Assembly: GCF_000400715.1 (NCBI RefSeq)
Contig: NZ_KE007347.1
Span: forward strand, 1,533,382-1,597,381
DNA length: 64,000 bases
Direction of reading: 5' to 3'
Source: Acinetobacter genomosp. 15BJ
GTDB taxonomy: Bacteria > Pseudomonadota > Gammaproteobacteria > Pseudomonadales > Moraxellaceae
In this document: positions 46,801 to 56,025 of the stretch, one piece after another
Layout: every line of letters starts with the position of its first letter
Numbering within the stretch: the stretch's first letter is position 1
Program-made: the position numbers and the translations under genes
The notes under the pieces: model-generated
The model's database searches: none
What the model was told of the DNA's origin: nothing
The model's input: only the letters and a program-made list of their open reading frames with translations

Positions 46801-47694
46801 TGCAGTTGGATGGTTGTGTGTTTCAACCTTCATTAAAATATGAGCGGCTTGGCTCTTATATTTATAAACGAAGTGACCATTTTCATCCGCTTTCGGATAA
46901 AAACGCATGGTGTCATAACCCACGATGACAGAGGCGTTATCTTTATATGCCGACAATACATCTGTTGGAGATTCTTTATAGGTATTTTTAATCATTTGGA
47001 ACAAAGACAACGGTTGTTTTTCACCATCAATTGTCCATTCTGAACCAAAGATTTTATGACGACAGTGTTCAGAGTTTGCTTGTGCAAACATCATCAATTC
47101 GATGTCGTTTGGATTACGACCTAGCTTGGTAAATGCTTCGGTTAAGTAATCTATTTCTTGCTCAGATAAAGCAAAGCCAAATTCATTGTTGGCTTTGACT
47201 AATGCTTCTTTTCCTTTACCCAAAATATCAATTGAGTTCAATGGCTTCGGCGCTGTTTCTGAGAATAGAGCTTTTGCATCATCAATTTGAGCAAAAACAC
47301 TCTCTGTCATACGGTCATGTAAGGCCAATTTCACTTCGTTCGAAATCTCTTTCACACCTTTTAGTGTAAATAACAGACCACGCTCTAAACGGTGAATGGG
47401 CGTATTACAGTTTTGGAAAATATCAGTTGCTTTAGATGACCACGGCGAGATTGTCCCCACACGTGGTGTCACTAAAATCTGGATTTCATCACTTGCAGCT
47501 TGGCGAAGTTCGAAAGATTGACCATCGTTTAAAAGTTGTAATGCCGATTGATGTTGCTGCTCGTTGAGCGCTTGATCAAACAAATAAACCCACTGGCTGT
47601 CAAAAGATTGAACAGAACTCATTGACGTTAATCGGTTTAAGAGTTGAGCTTTCTTGAAAGAAGAATGTGCTGATGCACCGGCCACGATAAACAT
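43864..47694 (-). CDS. purL: Phosphoribosylformylglycinamidine synthase
   Basis: A 1276-residue large-type PurL (E. coli 1295) making FGAM from FGAR, glutamine and ATP in purine synthesis. The linker and FGAM-synthase parts show [35 protein letters not shown] and [15 protein letters not shown]. The C-terminal glutaminase has the nucleophile cysteine in [11 protein letters not shown] and the His/Glu pair in HGEGR and MPHPERNFR. It is monocistronic. GTGGAG precedes the ATG. No PurR-type operator was recognised upstream. Confidence 0.97.
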   Translation of the reverse strand: MFIVAGASAHSSFKKAQLLNRLTSMSSVQSFDSQWVYLFDQALNEQQHQSALQLLNDGQSFELRQAASDEIQILVTPRVGTISPWSSKATDIFQNCNTPIHRLERGLLFTLKGVKEISNEVKLALHDRMTESVFAQIDDAKALFSETAPKPLNSIDILGKGKEALVKANNEFGFALSEQEIDYLTEAFTKLGRNPNDIELMMFAQANSEHCRHKIFGSEWTIDGEKQPLSLFQMIKNTYKESPTDVLSAYKDNASVIVGYDTMRFYPKADENGHFVYKYKSQAAHILMKVETHNHPTAIAPFAGAATGSGGEIRDEGATGRGGKPKAGLTGFTVSNLNIPGFEQPWEDNYGKPSRMASPLQIMIEGPLGGAAFNNEFGRPALNGYFRTFEQNVNGDVKGFHKPIMIAGGYGNIRPDHVEKDAIQPGDLLIVLGGPAMLIGLGGGAASSVDSGTMGESLDFASVQRENPEMERRCQEVIDTCWRLEDFNPIVSVHDVGAGGVSNAMPELVNDHELGAVLNLRKIPSLEPGMSPMEIWSNEAQERYVLAIRPESLEQFEEICARERCPFAVLGEATEARHLTVEDPLFENKPVDIPMQVILGGTPRMQRSYETIERTGNDFDAAKVDLKDAIFRVLKNPTVASKSFLITIGDRSITGMVARDQMVGRWQVPVADAAVTTTSLQGFTGEAMAMGERPPVALLNPAASARLAVAEAITNIACANIEQISDIKLSANWMAAAGQKGEDQALFEGVKAIGMEMCPALGIAIPVGKDSLSMRTTWNDGEDKAVTSPMTGVITAFAPVLDVRKTLTPELKNLADSVLVRIDLSKGQFRLGGSILAQVYKAIGSVTPDVDSFDDFKAFFALIQDWNNRGVIKAYHDIGDGGLLATVAEMMFASRLGVALENQTTESLFAEEIGAVLQITAADWAQLEVEVAASSLKDAIAVVGRVNTTDQLAVNGLTLERAELQQAWAEVSHQIQRLRDNVETADQEFALIADQNHKGLIAQATYDLNEPVEAPFINTRRPNMAILREQGVNGHVEMAAAFDKVGFNTIDVHMSDLLAGRVSLSDFEGLVACGGFSYGDVMGAGGGWAKSVLFNAKLRDQFEQFFHRQNTFSLGVCNGCQMMSQLAPLIPGAEHWGRFHRNTSEVFEARAVNVLVEKSVSVLLEDMQGSILPIAVAHGEGRLVATEQQIAALNAENQVILRYVDSLGNPTQHYPLNPNGSPEAITGLTSKDGRATVMMPHPERNFRALQHSWKPEDWAEDGAWLRMFRNARKFIG

Positions 47695-48159
47695 GTTGAC
47701 TTTGGCTCCACGGGTGGGTCTAACGAACCTACCACAATGTGACTTATGAAAGAGCGCATATTCTACTGTGAAAGGCTCATTTCAGCTAGCTATATCCATC
47801 TTAAAAATCAGAGTTTTCTACTGCAAATGGCTTAATTTCTTGTAGCTTTATCCATTTTACTTTATTCGTAACAATTCATTTAGCCTGCTGTATAAATCAT
47901 ATTTCTTGTTTGCAACTCTTCTTTTATGGAAATACCAAACTGAAAAAAGAATTGATCATTGCGTACAAGTGAACCTTTTACACCATCATCAATACCTTAT
48001 AAAAGCCACGTATGTGAACAAACAAATGCCTTAAATTATGATTGAATACAAAACTATAAACGACAACATACTTATCCAAGACAACTTATGTCGCCCTACT
48101 CTAGTGCTTTAATCTTTTTTTTGGCATGATGATCCTGAACTCATAGTGAATAATGATGA
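47695..48159. other. Divergent intergenic region between purL and dgt
   Basis: This 465-base AT-rich region must hold promoters for purL (minus) and dgt (plus). I found no tRNA, no riboswitch I recognise, no small ORF with a ribosome site on either strand, and no clear -35/-10 pair. It is longer than most gaps in this window, so a small RNA cannot be excluded. Confidence 0.4.
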
Positions 48160-49500
48160 ATGGAACAAATGCGTTGGGTAGAATTGCTTTCTGCAATTCG
48201 TTTAGGTAGTAAAAAAAGTAGTACTGAATTGGCTCGAAGCCCATTCCACAAAGATTATGACAGAATTATATTTTCTCAAAGTTTTCGTCAGCTAAATAGA
48301 AAAACACAAGTTCACCCACTGACTCAACATGATGGTATTCACACCCGCTTAACCCATTCGCTTGAAGTTTCGTGTATTGGCCGATCTTTAGGCATGTTAG
48401 CCGCAGAAAAAATCAAAGATCAATTACCCATGTGGATTTCACCTGCTGATGTTGGTGCGATTATTCAGGCAGCATGTCTAGCACATGATATTGGTAATCC
48501 ACCTTTTGGTCATGCTGGCGAATATGCGATTCGGGAATGGTTTGATGATGCATCGCATCGTGACTTCTTGACCAAACTCACACCAGAAGAAGCAGCCGAT
48601 GTACGCCAGTTTGAAGGCAATGCCCAAGGACTTCGACTACTCAGCCGTATTGACTATCACCCCGATGATGGTGGTATGCGCTTAACCTGTGCAACACTCG
48701 GCGCCTATTTAAAATATCCGTGGTTATCTAAAACCATCGAAGAACAAGGCGATATGCCCTCACATCAACGGGCAAAATTTGGCTGTTATCAATCTGAGAA
48801 AGAAATATTAAAGCAACTGGCAGAACAACTCGGTCTTATTCAGCTTGGTGACTATCACTATTGCCGTCATCCACTAACCTATTTATTAGAAGCTGCCGAT
48901 GATATTTGTTATGCGCTGATCGATTTAGAAGATGGCATCATTCTCAATATGTTGAACTATGCCGAAGTTGAGCCAATTTTCCTGAATTTGATTGCCGATT
49001 ATGGCTATCCAGAAGAACTACATTTACCACATACCACATGGCAGCAAAAAATTGCGGCCTTACGCGGTCGTGTGATGAAACGTTTAGTCGATGAAGTGAC
49101 CACAGCATTTGCCAAACATCAGTATGAAATTTTAACCGGTCAGCTCAAGGGTAGCCTATTACAATATTGCTCGCCCGATATTGAAGCAGGAATTCAAACT
49201 GCAAAGAATCTAGCGAGAGACCGGATTTTTGAACATCCTCAAAAATCCGGTTTAGAGATTATTGCACACCAAAGTCTACAAACGATTTTGGACGCTTTTA
49301 TCCCATTGACCATGCCGCATAAGACATTAAGCTTTAAAGAACAGCGTTTGATGTCAATTTTGCAACATTCAGGGGTAAATCTGCAAAACAATCACTATAA
49401 TAATATTATGCAAGTCTTGGATATTATTAGTAAGTTTTCAGACCATCAGGCTTATAGCTTGGCGCAAGAGTTGCAAGGCAATAAGATAGGGTTCTTTTAA
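48160..49500 (+). CDS. dgt: Deoxyguanosinetriphosphate triphosphohydrolase-like protein
   Basis: A 446-residue HD-domain dNTPase. The HD motif is seen in LTHSLEVSCIGR and CLAHDIGNPPFGHAGE, with FEGNAQGLRLL and EAADDICYALIDLEDG typical of Dgt family. It removes triphosphate from dGTP or other dNTPs. Such enzymes control dNTP pools and in some bacteria limit phages. The stop overlaps the next start (TAATG), so it is coupled to the zinc-ribbon gene and probably ruvAB. Confidence 0.9.
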   Translation: MEQMRWVELLSAIRLGSKKSSTELARSPFHKDYDRIIFSQSFRQLNRKTQVHPLTQHDGIHTRLTHSLEVSCIGRSLGMLAAEKIKDQLPMWISPADVGAIIQAACLAHDIGNPPFGHAGEYAIREWFDDASHRDFLTKLTPEEAADVRQFEGNAQGLRLLSRIDYHPDDGGMRLTCATLGAYLKYPWLSKTIEEQGDMPSHQRAKFGCYQSEKEILKQLAEQLGLIQLGDYHYCRHPLTYLLEAADDICYALIDLEDGIILNMLNYAEVEPIFLNLIADYGYPEELHLPHTTWQQKIAALRGRVMKRLVDEVTTAFAKHQYEILTGQLKGSLLQYCSPDIEAGIQTAKNLARDRIFEHPQKSGLEIIAHQSLQTILDAFIPLTMPHKTLSFKEQRLMSILQHSGVNLQNNHYNNIMQVLDIISKFSDHQAYSLAQELQGNKIGFF

Positions 49501-50168
49501 TGCTTGAGCGGCATGTAGATAATGGAGTTTATCTATCAAATTTTATTTATCTTGATCAATGGGTTAAATGCCCTAAATGCAATCAGCCATGTATTTTAAA
49601 ATATAAAGAACCACAAACGCCTAAAAAAAATAGGTATCAAGGTATATTTTTATTGAGTTGTTTACATTGTGCTTACCAAATTAATCCAAGCCAAAGTGAC
49701 ACTGCTCAGCTTCATAATGGTCATTATTACGCTACAACGTACAAACGTTGCCAAAAATGTGGTGGAGCATGGTTAAGCGCAAAGCAAAAGCTGCTTAATG
49801 CAGGTTCATTACCACCATTTATTCAGGCAAGATGCCACCTTTGTCAACATATCTCAAAATTTGAACAATTTGGGCTTAATTTTATTTTGGATCAAAATAT
49901 AGGCCGCACAATCTATGGCTTAGAACTATATTTAAAAACCCCAACTCGGCATGGGGAGATTTCCGTTTATAATATTGAGCACTTAAAAGAGTTAAAAACA
50001 TATATTCAAGCTGGGTTGCGAGAGCGAACCTCTCAAACTGGAAATGGTAGTTATTTTTCCCGCTTACCCGCTTGGATAAAATCCACACGAAATCGCAAAG
50101 AAATTCTCAAAGCCATTTTGCGTTTAGAACAAATGGCATCTACTATTCAACCATTAACAAATAAGTGA
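49500..50168 (+). CDS. Zinc-ribbon protein of unknown function
   Basis: A 222-residue protein with four CxxC pairs: CPKC near residue 24, CLHC near 54, CQKC near 84 and CHLC near 109, consistent with two treble-clef or zinc-ribbon units. The C-terminal half lacks cysteines and has basic helices (GLRERTSQ, SFSRLPAWIKSTRNRKEILKAILRLE core WIKSTRNRKEIL). No family is recognised. It could bind nucleic acid. It is translationally coupled to dgt and lies just before ruvA. Confidence 0.72.
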   Translation: MLERHVDNGVYLSNFIYLDQWVKCPKCNQPCILKYKEPQTPKKNRYQGIFLLSCLHCAYQINPSQSDTAQLHNGHYYATTYKRCQKCGGAWLSAKQKLLNAGSLPPFIQARCHLCQHISKFEQFGLNFILDQNIGRTIYGLELYLKTPTRHGEISVYNIEHLKELKTYIQAGLRERTSQTGNGSYFSRLPAWIKSTRNRKEILKAILRLEQMASTIQPLTNK

Positions 50169-50176
50169 AAGACTCA

Positions 50177-50782
50177 ATGATCGGATGTTTAATTGGCGAA
50201 GTGTTTGCCCTAGAAGCCCCAACCGTATTACTCAATGTAAATGGCGTCGGCTATGAAATTGACACCCCACTTTCGACATTTTGCCAATTACAAAAAGGAC
50301 AGAAAGTCACTTTATGGACACATTTGGTTGTTCGTGAAGATGCTCAGCAACTGTATGGTTTTAGTGACGCACAAGAAAAAACCATTTTCCGTACACTACT
50401 CAAAGTGAATGGTGTAGGTCCTAAAATGGCTTTGGGTATTTTATCGACATTAAGTGTTGAACTGCTCATCCACACGATTGAACATGATGATATTAATACC
50501 CTGATTAAAGTCCCTGGTGTGGGCAAGAAAACTGCTGAACGTTTAATGATTGAATTACGCGATCGTTTTAAAGCTTTGGCGCATACAACGGGTAGCACGA
50601 CAAATGCAGCAGCGACGCAAATTCAATTTATGGCAAACTCACCAGTTGCCGAAGCTGAAGCCGCTTTACAATCGTTGGGTTATAAACCAATAGAAGCACA
50701 AAAAGCAGTAGCTGCGGTTAAAGCAGACTATACTGAATCTGCTGACATTATCCGTGCTGCGCTTAAATCCATGATGAAGTAA
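50177..50782 (+). CDS. ruvA: Holliday junction DNA helicase subunit RuvA
   Basis: A 201-residue protein matching E. coli RuvA (203). The N-terminal OB fold is [15 protein letters not shown], two helix-hairpin-helix motifs read [15 protein letters not shown] and [15 protein letters not shown], and the C-terminal domain contacts RuvB. It binds four-way junctions and positions RuvB rings. The frame opens from a GTG at 50165, but the ATG at 50177 is the family start. ruvB begins eight bases after the stop. No ruvC is present here. Confidence 0.95.
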   Translation: MIGCLIGEVFALEAPTVLLNVNGVGYEIDTPLSTFCQLQKGQKVTLWTHLVVREDAQQLYGFSDAQEKTIFRTLLKVNGVGPKMALGILSTLSVELLIHTIEHDDINTLIKVPGVGKKTAERLMIELRDRFKALAHTTGSTTNAAATQIQFMANSPVAEAEAALQSLGYKPIEAQKAVAAVKADYTESADIIRAALKSMMK

Positions 50783-50789
50783 TAGATAT

Positions 50790-51785
50790 ATGCAAGATCG
50801 TCTTATTAGCGGAACAGAAAAACCTGAAGATCATTTTGATCGTGCCATCCGCCCTACCTCATTGGCTGACTATATTGGTCAGCCCGTGGTACGTGAGCAA
50901 ATGGAAATTTTCATTGGTGCAGCACGTGGTCGCGGTGAAGCACTGGATCATACCCTGATCTTTGGTCCACCAGGTTTAGGTAAAACCACGTTAGCCAATA
51001 TTATCGCAAGAGAAATGGGCGGTAATTTAAAATCAACTTCTGGCCCTGTATTGGAACGTGCGGGTGACCTAGCTGCAATGCTGACCAATTTGGAAGAAGG
51101 TGATGTTCTGTTTATTGACGAAATTCACCGTCTTTCGCCAGTGATCGAGGAGATTCTCTACCCAGCGATGGAGGATTATCAACTGGATATTATGATTGGT
51201 GAAGGTCCTGCCGCTCGCTCAATCAAACTTGATCTACCGCCATTTACTTTAGTTGCGGCAACAACAAGAGCTGGCTTACTCACCTCTCCTTTGCGTGATC
51301 GTTTCGGGATTGTGCAGCGCTTAGAGTTCTATTCAGTTGAAGATTTGACTCATATCGTGACACGTTCAGCCAACCTAATGGATGTCCCGATTACCAAAGA
51401 AGGTTCAACAGAGATTGCTCGTCGTGCTCGTGGTACGCCCCGTATTGCCAATCGATTATTACGCCGTGTACGTGATTATGCGCAAGTGAAAGGCACAGGT
51501 GAAGTGACTCAAGATATGGCACAACGTGCTTTAGACATGCTCAATGTAGATAAAGCTGGTTTAGATACGCTCGATCGTCGTTATCTCAGTATGTTGCTGG
51601 AACGCTTTGAAGGTAGACCAACAGGTGTTGAAGCTTTGGCTGCTGCAATGGCTGAAGATAGTGGAACGCTTGAGGATGTGATTGAACCGTATTTGATTCA
51701 GCAAGGTTATGTCATGCGTACCGCACGTGGCCGTATTGCAACCAATATGGCATATTTACAGTTTGGTATGACACCACCTGAATAA
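50790..51785 (+). CDS. ruvB: Holliday junction branch-migration ATPase RuvB
   Basis: A 331-residue AAA+ motor. Walker A is [12 protein letters not shown], Walker [11 protein letters not shown], sensor 1 [10 protein letters not shown], and the arginine finger lies in SPLRDRFGI. The C-terminal winged helix includes [16 protein letters not shown]. With RuvA it drives branch migration. A strong hairpin follows about 30 bases later. Confidence 0.97.
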   Translation: MQDRLISGTEKPEDHFDRAIRPTSLADYIGQPVVREQMEIFIGAARGRGEALDHTLIFGPPGLGKTTLANIIAREMGGNLKSTSGPVLERAGDLAAMLTNLEEGDVLFIDEIHRLSPVIEEILYPAMEDYQLDIMIGEGPAARSIKLDLPPFTLVAATTRAGLLTSPLRDRFGIVQRLEFYSVEDLTHIVTRSANLMDVPITKEGSTEIARRARGTPRIANRLLRRVRDYAQVKGTGEVTQDMAQRALDMLNVDKAGLDTLDRRYLSMLLERFEGRPTGVEALAAAMAEDSGTLEDVIEPYLIQQGYVMRTARGRIATNMAYLQFGMTPPE

Positions 51786-51814
51786 TATGAAATATTTTTA
51801 ACTTAACGCTTCTT

Positions 51815-51864
51815 ATAATGAGGTGATTAGAATAGGATATGCCTGATTTTAATCACCTCATTAT
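51815..51864 (+). terminator. ruvB hairpin ahead of an orphan lipoprotein gene
   Basis: ATAATGAGGTGATTA (51815-51829) and TAATCACCTCATTAT (51850-51864) form a perfect 15-bp stem with a 20-base loop. TTTTC follows, and the next gene's ATG is 14 bases further. It is the likely ruvB terminator; the adjacent gene needs its own or read-through transcription. Confidence 0.7.
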
Positions 51865-51877
51865 TTTCAGGGTAACA

Positions 51878-52786
51878 ATGAAAAATAAAACAATAACTTC
51901 GGTATTTTTGAGTAGCTTATTTTTAACAGCCTGCGGGGGTGGAGGTGATAATGCAAATAACAGCAATTCATTTCAAGGCAAAGAAAAACTAGATTATAGC
52001 AAACCAGAAAATCTTGAATTGATTTATGCACCAATTATCAACTTATCAAGCATTAATGAAAATCAACTCATTGATACGATTACGCTTGCTGAATCCGTTT
52101 TTTATTTAATTCAAGGTGGAGAAAAAATGGGCTATAAAGCCTTCTGCCGAAATAAAGAAGGAAGCTTTAGTAGAAATAGCCAAATTGTTACACTGAATAA
52201 ATGTGATCTACAGTATACAAAAGATGGTGTTATTCAACCTGTTTCTGAAGGACCAATGATTCTATCTGGAAGTGTTAGTACACAAGGATACTGGTCACAG
52301 GATAACTTTAAAATCGATACGACATTGAATCAATTTAAAGTAGAGGTTGATAATGAAACAACAACCTTCAATGGAAGCAAAAGTAGTCTATCTTATTATG
52401 CTGATGCGCGCCCCTTCAAATATGATATTGCTCAAATGGAATTCACATGGGCTGATAAAAAATATACAGAAGTCTATAAACTTACAAACTATAGCTTTGA
52501 GCCTTGGTCAACTGGATCAATTACCAAAGGACGCCTAGTTGGGATAAACAATAATAAAGAATTCTCTGTAAATTTTGACAATCAAATCAAATTTGGAAGT
52601 GTCGGAGATGTATTGGCTTTTTACCCAAGCTTTGCTGAAATTTATATTGAAGATACTAACAACAATAAAAATGCAATTAATATCACCAAAACTGCTGACT
52701 ATAAAGCTTTAATGCGGGCCTATGCCAATGGCATTACTGTCACAGGCTTCCCTAAAGTCGTCGCGTGGGAAGAACTCAACTATTAA
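51878..52786 (+). CDS. Lipoprotein of unknown function
   Basis: A 302-residue protein with lipobox LTAC (Cys19) followed by four glycines (CGGGGDNAN), a common linker in lipoproteins of this genus. The mature part is beta-rich and AT-coded, with no recognised domain. AGGG precedes the ATG at 51878; an earlier in-frame ATG at 51839 lies inside the hairpin loop and is less likely. It lies between ruvB and the tol operon and ends in a terminator. Confidence 0.72.
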   Translation: MKNKTITSVFLSSLFLTACGGGGDNANNSNSFQGKEKLDYSKPENLELIYAPIINLSSINENQLIDTITLAESVFYLIQGGEKMGYKAFCRNKEGSFSRNSQIVTLNKCDLQYTKDGVIQPVSEGPMILSGSVSTQGYWSQDNFKIDTTLNQFKVEVDNETTTFNGSKSSLSYYADARPFKYDIAQMEFTWADKKYTEVYKLTNYSFEPWSTGSITKGRLVGINNNKEFSVNFDNQIKFGSVGDVLAFYPSFAEIYIEDTNNNKNAINITKTADYKALMRAYANGITVTGFPKVVAWEELNY

Positions 52787-52818
52787 AAAAACAGGCCCTA
52801 TCTAAGGGCCTGTTTTTT
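52787..52818 (+). terminator. Terminator before the tol operon
   Basis: AAAAACAGGCCCT pairs with AGGGCCTGTTTTT (13 bp, loop of five) and runs into T. The left arm overlaps the lipoprotein stop. Confidence 0.9.
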
Positions 52819-52918
52819 ACTTCATTCAACAATATGTTATTTATTACTATTTCCTTAGCCCGTTTGACACAATATCATTCGTGATTGCTGACAGTACGCA
52901 AGAATAGGTAATAAAGAC

Positions 52919-53326
52919 ATGGCAAATCATTTTGAGTTCAAAATTCGCGTTTATATCGAAGATACAGATGCAGGCGGTATCGTTTACCATGCCAATCATA
53001 TCCGTTTTATGGAGCGTGCCCGTACCGAATGGCTACGTGCAGCTGGTGTTGATCACTACTGGCACCAAAAAGATTACAGCTTCGTTGTACATCAAATCGC
53101 TGTTAAATATGTACGTCCAATATTAATGGATGATTTAATTACCGTTACAGCACGTGTTATTTCGTGTAAAGCCGCATCTTTTGTGTTGCAACAAAATATT
53201 TATCGTGGTGAAATCTTGCTGGCTTCAGGTGAGGTTGTGTTGGCATGTTTAAACAAAGAGTTAATGCCACGTAGACTTCCTGATGAAATTCGTGATCTGA
53301 TTCAAAAAGAATTAGCACAGGACTAA
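52919..53326 (+). CDS. ybgC: Tol-Pal-associated acyl-CoA thioesterase
   Basis: A 135-residue hotdog thioesterase. The YbgC signature EDTDAGGIVYHANHIRFMERARTEWLR, with core DTDAGGIVYHANHI, contains the catalytic Asp. It hydrolyses short acyl-CoA or acyl-ACP thioesters and heads the tol-pal operon in most gammaproteobacteria. tolQ follows after 24 bases. Confidence 0.94.
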   Translation: MANHFEFKIRVYIEDTDAGGIVYHANHIRFMERARTEWLRAAGVDHYWHQKDYSFVVHQIAVKYVRPILMDDLITVTARVISCKAASFVLQQNIYRGEILLASGEVVLACLNKELMPRRLPDEIRDLIQKELAQD

Positions 53327-53350
53327 AATAAACTTTCGGCACAGCAACTT

Positions 53351-54049
53351 ATGGCAACTAACTTAGAATCTTCCCTGCATATTTCTGACCTAATTTTACA
53401 AGCAAGTCCTGTTGTACAACTGGTCATGCTGATCCTGTTACTCTCTTCAATTTATAGCTGGTATTTGATTGCCAAATTATATATGGGCTTTAAAAAAGCA
53501 GGGCAAGAGGATGAGCATTTTCAAAAAATGTTCTGGTCAGGTGCCGAATTAAATACACTTTACAATAATGCGCAATTGAACTCTAAGCGTCGCGGCCTTG
53601 AAGATATTTTCTACCAAGGCTTAGGTGAGTTTTTTAAACTACAGAAACGTAAAGCAGATACCAACCAAACTATTGAAGGGACAGAGCGTATTCTTCGAGT
53701 CGGTTTAAGCCGTGACCAAAGTGGTTTAGAAGTTGGTTTAGGCGCGCTTGCCAGCATTGGATCTGTAGCACCTTATATCGGCTTATTTGGTACGGTTTGG
53801 GGCATCATGAATGCCTTTATTGGCCTTGCTGCCGTAGACCAAGTGACGTTGGCAACCGTAGCACCTGGTATCGCAGAAGCCCTTATTGCAACAGCAATTG
53901 GTTTATTTGCAGCAATTCCTGCTGTACTTGCGTTTAACCACTTCACGGCTAAAGGTGAATCAACTTATTCAGATCGTGCTTTATTTGCAGAAGAAATGGT
54001 TGCCCTTTTACAGCGTCAAGCGATTGGAACGACACAGGAAGATGCATAA
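53351..54049 (+). CDS. tolQ: Tol-Pal proton-motive-force channel subunit TolQ
   Basis: A 232-residue MotA/ExbB-family protein with three membrane helices (about 20-42, 133-155, 173-195). GLGALASIGSVAPYIGLFGTVWGIMN, with core SVAPYIGLFGTVWGIM, is the conserved channel segment, and ALIATAIGLFAAIPAV follows. With TolR it uses the proton gradient to drive TolA. Its stop overlaps the tolR start. Confidence 0.96.
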   Translation: MATNLESSLHISDLILQASPVVQLVMLILLLSSIYSWYLIAKLYMGFKKAGQEDEHFQKMFWSGAELNTLYNNAQLNSKRRGLEDIFYQGLGEFFKLQKRKADTNQTIEGTERILRVGLSRDQSGLEVGLGALASIGSVAPYIGLFGTVWGIMNAFIGLAAVDQVTLATVAPGIAEALIATAIGLFAAIPAVLAFNHFTAKGESTYSDRALFAEEMVALLQRQAIGTTQEDA

Positions 54050-54501
54050 TGGCGATTCAACGATCTGGACGTTTTGAACGGATTAAGAAACCGCTCAAAA
54101 GCGATATGAATGTGGTTCCTTATATCGACGTAATGTTGGTGTTATTGGTCATTTTCATGGTGACTGCACCCATGATTACCAGCGGTATTAAAGTAGATTT
54201 GCCACAAGCCAATAATCATCCGATTGAATCAAAAGATATGCCAGCGATGGTCACCATTGGTAAAGATGGCAATATCTTTTTGCAATATCAAGAACACAAA
54301 GGCAGTGATCCTCTTTCCCTAGTGCAGCTTGAAGCTGTACTAAGTGAAGCTCAGACCCAAGCCGAGCAGGACAATAAACAACTAACTGTATTGGTGAATG
54401 GTGATAAATCTCGTCCTTATGGTGAAGTCGTCTCACTCATGGCGAGTCTGCAAGAAGCTGGTCTTACTCAAGTTGGTTTACTGACAGAGCCGTTAAAATA
54501 A
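54049..54501 (+). CDS. tolR: Tol-Pal system protein TolR
   Basis: A 150-residue ExbD-family protein: short cytoplasmic start, one membrane helix (DVMLVLLVIFMVTAPM) with the proton-carrying Asp in VPYIDVMLVLL, then a periplasmic domain (LVNGDKSRPYGEVVSLM). It plugs the TolQ pentamer and binds peptidoglycan. The ATG overlaps the tolQ stop (TAATG). Confidence 0.95.
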   Translation: MAIQRSGRFERIKKPLKSDMNVVPYIDVMLVLLVIFMVTAPMITSGIKVDLPQANNHPIESKDMPAMVTIGKDGNIFLQYQEHKGSDPLSLVQLEAVLSEAQTQAEQDNKQLTVLVNGDKSRPYGEVVSLMASLQEAGLTQVGLLTEPLK

Positions 54502-54504
54502 GCT

Positions 54505-55926
54505 ATGAAAAAATTTCAAGAGCCACCTTTTAAACAAAATGCGATTGCACTGGGTTTTACCCTTGGTGTTCATGCGATCGCAATTGTTGGCTTGTTGTTT
54601 TTAGGCTTGAGTAAACCACCTGAAGAACCTAAAAAACTGACCACTATTTTGGTGAAACCAGAAGATTTACCACAGTCATTACAACAACCCGAACAACAAG
54701 TCTCTGCTGAACATCAGGCAGAGGAAGTGCAAAGCCCGATTGTGGATACAACACAGCCTGAAAATATTCCAGTAACACCTCCTCCACCAACCGCACAACA
54801 ACTTGCGGCTGAAAAGCAAAAGGTGGAACAAGCACAGCAAACAAAATTAGCTGAACAAAAACGTAAAGCCGATGAAGCTGCTCGTGCCAAGCAAGTGGAA
54901 GAACAACATAAACTTGCAGACGCTCAAGCACAAAAACAACGTGCTGATGCCGAAGCTAAACGCCAAGCCGAGGTAAAAGCAAGGACTGAAGCGGATGCGA
55001 AGCGTAGAGCTGAACAAAATGCCAAAGCCGAGACTGAAGCGAAGGCACGCCAAAAAGCGGAACAAGATGCGAAATTAAGACAGCAAAAAGCTGCCGAAAA
55101 TGCAAAACTTCAAGCGCAACAGGATGCGAAACGCAAAGCTGAGGCAGATGTCAAAGCAAAAGCGGATGCAGATGCGAAACGCAAGGCCGAGGCAGACGCG
55201 AGAGCAAAAGCCAACGCAGATGCGAAACGTAAAGCCGAAGCTGATGCGAAGGCAAAAGCTGAGACAGACGCTAAACGTAAAGCCGAGGCAGACGCGAGAG
55301 CAAAAGCCAACGCAGATGCAAAACGTAAAGCAGAAGCCGACGCCAAAGCAAAAGCTGATGCAGACGCTAAACGTAAAGCAAATGCTGATGCAAAAACAAA
55401 AGCTGATGCTGATGCTAAACGTAAAGCGGAAGCTGATGCGAAGGCTAAAGCCGATGCTGATGCAAAACGTAAAGCAAATGCTGATGCGAAGGCAAAAGCT
55501 GATGCTGATGCCAAACGCAAAGCAGATGCAGACGCAAAGGCCAAAGCTGAAGCAGATGCCAAACGTAAAGCAGATGCAGAAGCAGAAGCAGATGCTAAAG
55601 CTGCTGCAGCCAAAAAAGCTGAACAAGAAGCAGCTCAGAAAAAAGCAGATGCGAAACGTGTGGCTTCAACTGCGAAAAAAGATTTTGAACAAAAAATCTA
55701 TCGTGCTTGGAATATGCCATCAGGTTCATCAGGCCAGCGTGCAAGTGCTCGTGTGACGTTAAGCGATACCGGTGCGGTACTTTCTGTCGTTGTTTCAGCA
55801 AGTGATCCTGATGTGAAAGCAAGTGTAGAAGCTGCTGTTCGCGCTGCTGCCCCTTATCCAATGCCAGATGATCCGGTTGCTCGCCGTGAAGCAAGAAGCT
55901 TTACTTCAAGTTTTACTGCAAAATAG
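54505..55926 (+). CDS. tolA: TolA, membrane-to-outer-membrane energy transducer
   Basis: A 473-residue protein: cytoplasmic stub, one membrane helix (about 14-34), a proline/glutamine linker, a very long Lys/Ala/Asp helix (about 105-390) and a C-terminal domain (about 390-473) that starts near FEQKIYRAWNMPSG and ends in FTAK. The helix includes nine full copies of a 16-residue unit DAKRKAEADAKAKADA. The C-terminal domain binds Pal/TolB and is the import partner for colicins and filamentous phages in E. coli. Its start follows the tolR stop by three bases. Confidence 0.94.
   Translation: MKKFQEPPFKQNAIALGFTLGVHAIAIVGLLFLGLSKPPEEPKKLTTILVKPEDLPQSLQQPEQQVSAEHQAEEVQSPIVDTTQPENIPVTPPPPTAQQLAAEKQKVEQAQQTKLAEQKRKADEAARAKQVEEQHKLADAQAQKQRADAEAKRQAEVKARTEADAKRRAEQNAKAETEAKARQKAEQDAKLRQQKAAENAKLQAQQDAKRKAEADVKAKADADAKRKAEADARAKANADAKRKAEADAKAKAETDAKRKAEADARAKANADAKRKAEADAKAKADADAKRKANADAKTKADADAKRKAEADAKAKADADAKRKANADAKAKADADAKRKADADAKAKAEADAKRKADAEAEADAKAAAAKKAEQEAAQKKADAKRVASTAKKDFEQKIYRAWNMPSGSSGQRASARVTLSDTGAVLSVVVSASDPDVKASVEAAVRAAAPYPMPDDPVARREARSFTSSFTAK
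55123..55554 (+). repeat. Nine 48-bp tandem repeats in tolA
   Basis: Nine consecutive units encode the 16-residue pattern DAKRKAEADAKAKADA, with variants in the last half (ARAKANA, AKAKAET, AKTKADA). Units 2 and 4 (55171-55218 and 55267-55314) share an almost identical stretch, so a 96-bp duplication is visible. A tenth, degenerate unit follows. Copy number could vary by slippage. Confidence 0.9.
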
Positions 55927-56025
55927 TAATGAATAGTTAACGTTACATGCTTTTAATAGCACAAAGCATGTAACTATGTTAAATAATCAACAGCCACAAA
56001 AATACGAACGCAAGTAATTGTAACT

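Noticed and set aside
43864..47694. Many plus-strand ORFs of 60-120 codons opposite purL.
   Set aside because: They follow codon bias of the antisense strand of purL and lack ribosome sites or recognisable domains.
52867..52872. TTGACA before ybgC as a -35 box.
   Set aside because: No -10-like hexamer occurs 16-18 bases downstream.
55123..55554. Possible CRISPR array from regular repeats.
   Set aside because: The repeats are contiguous, coding, and have no unique spacers; they belong to TolA.
55075..55626. Long antisense ORFs opposite the tolA repeat (Phe/Cys-rich and Ala/Ser-rich frames).
   Set aside because: They are frame shadows of the Lys/Ala/Asp repeat; there are no ribosome sites and the composition is explained by the 48-bp unit.
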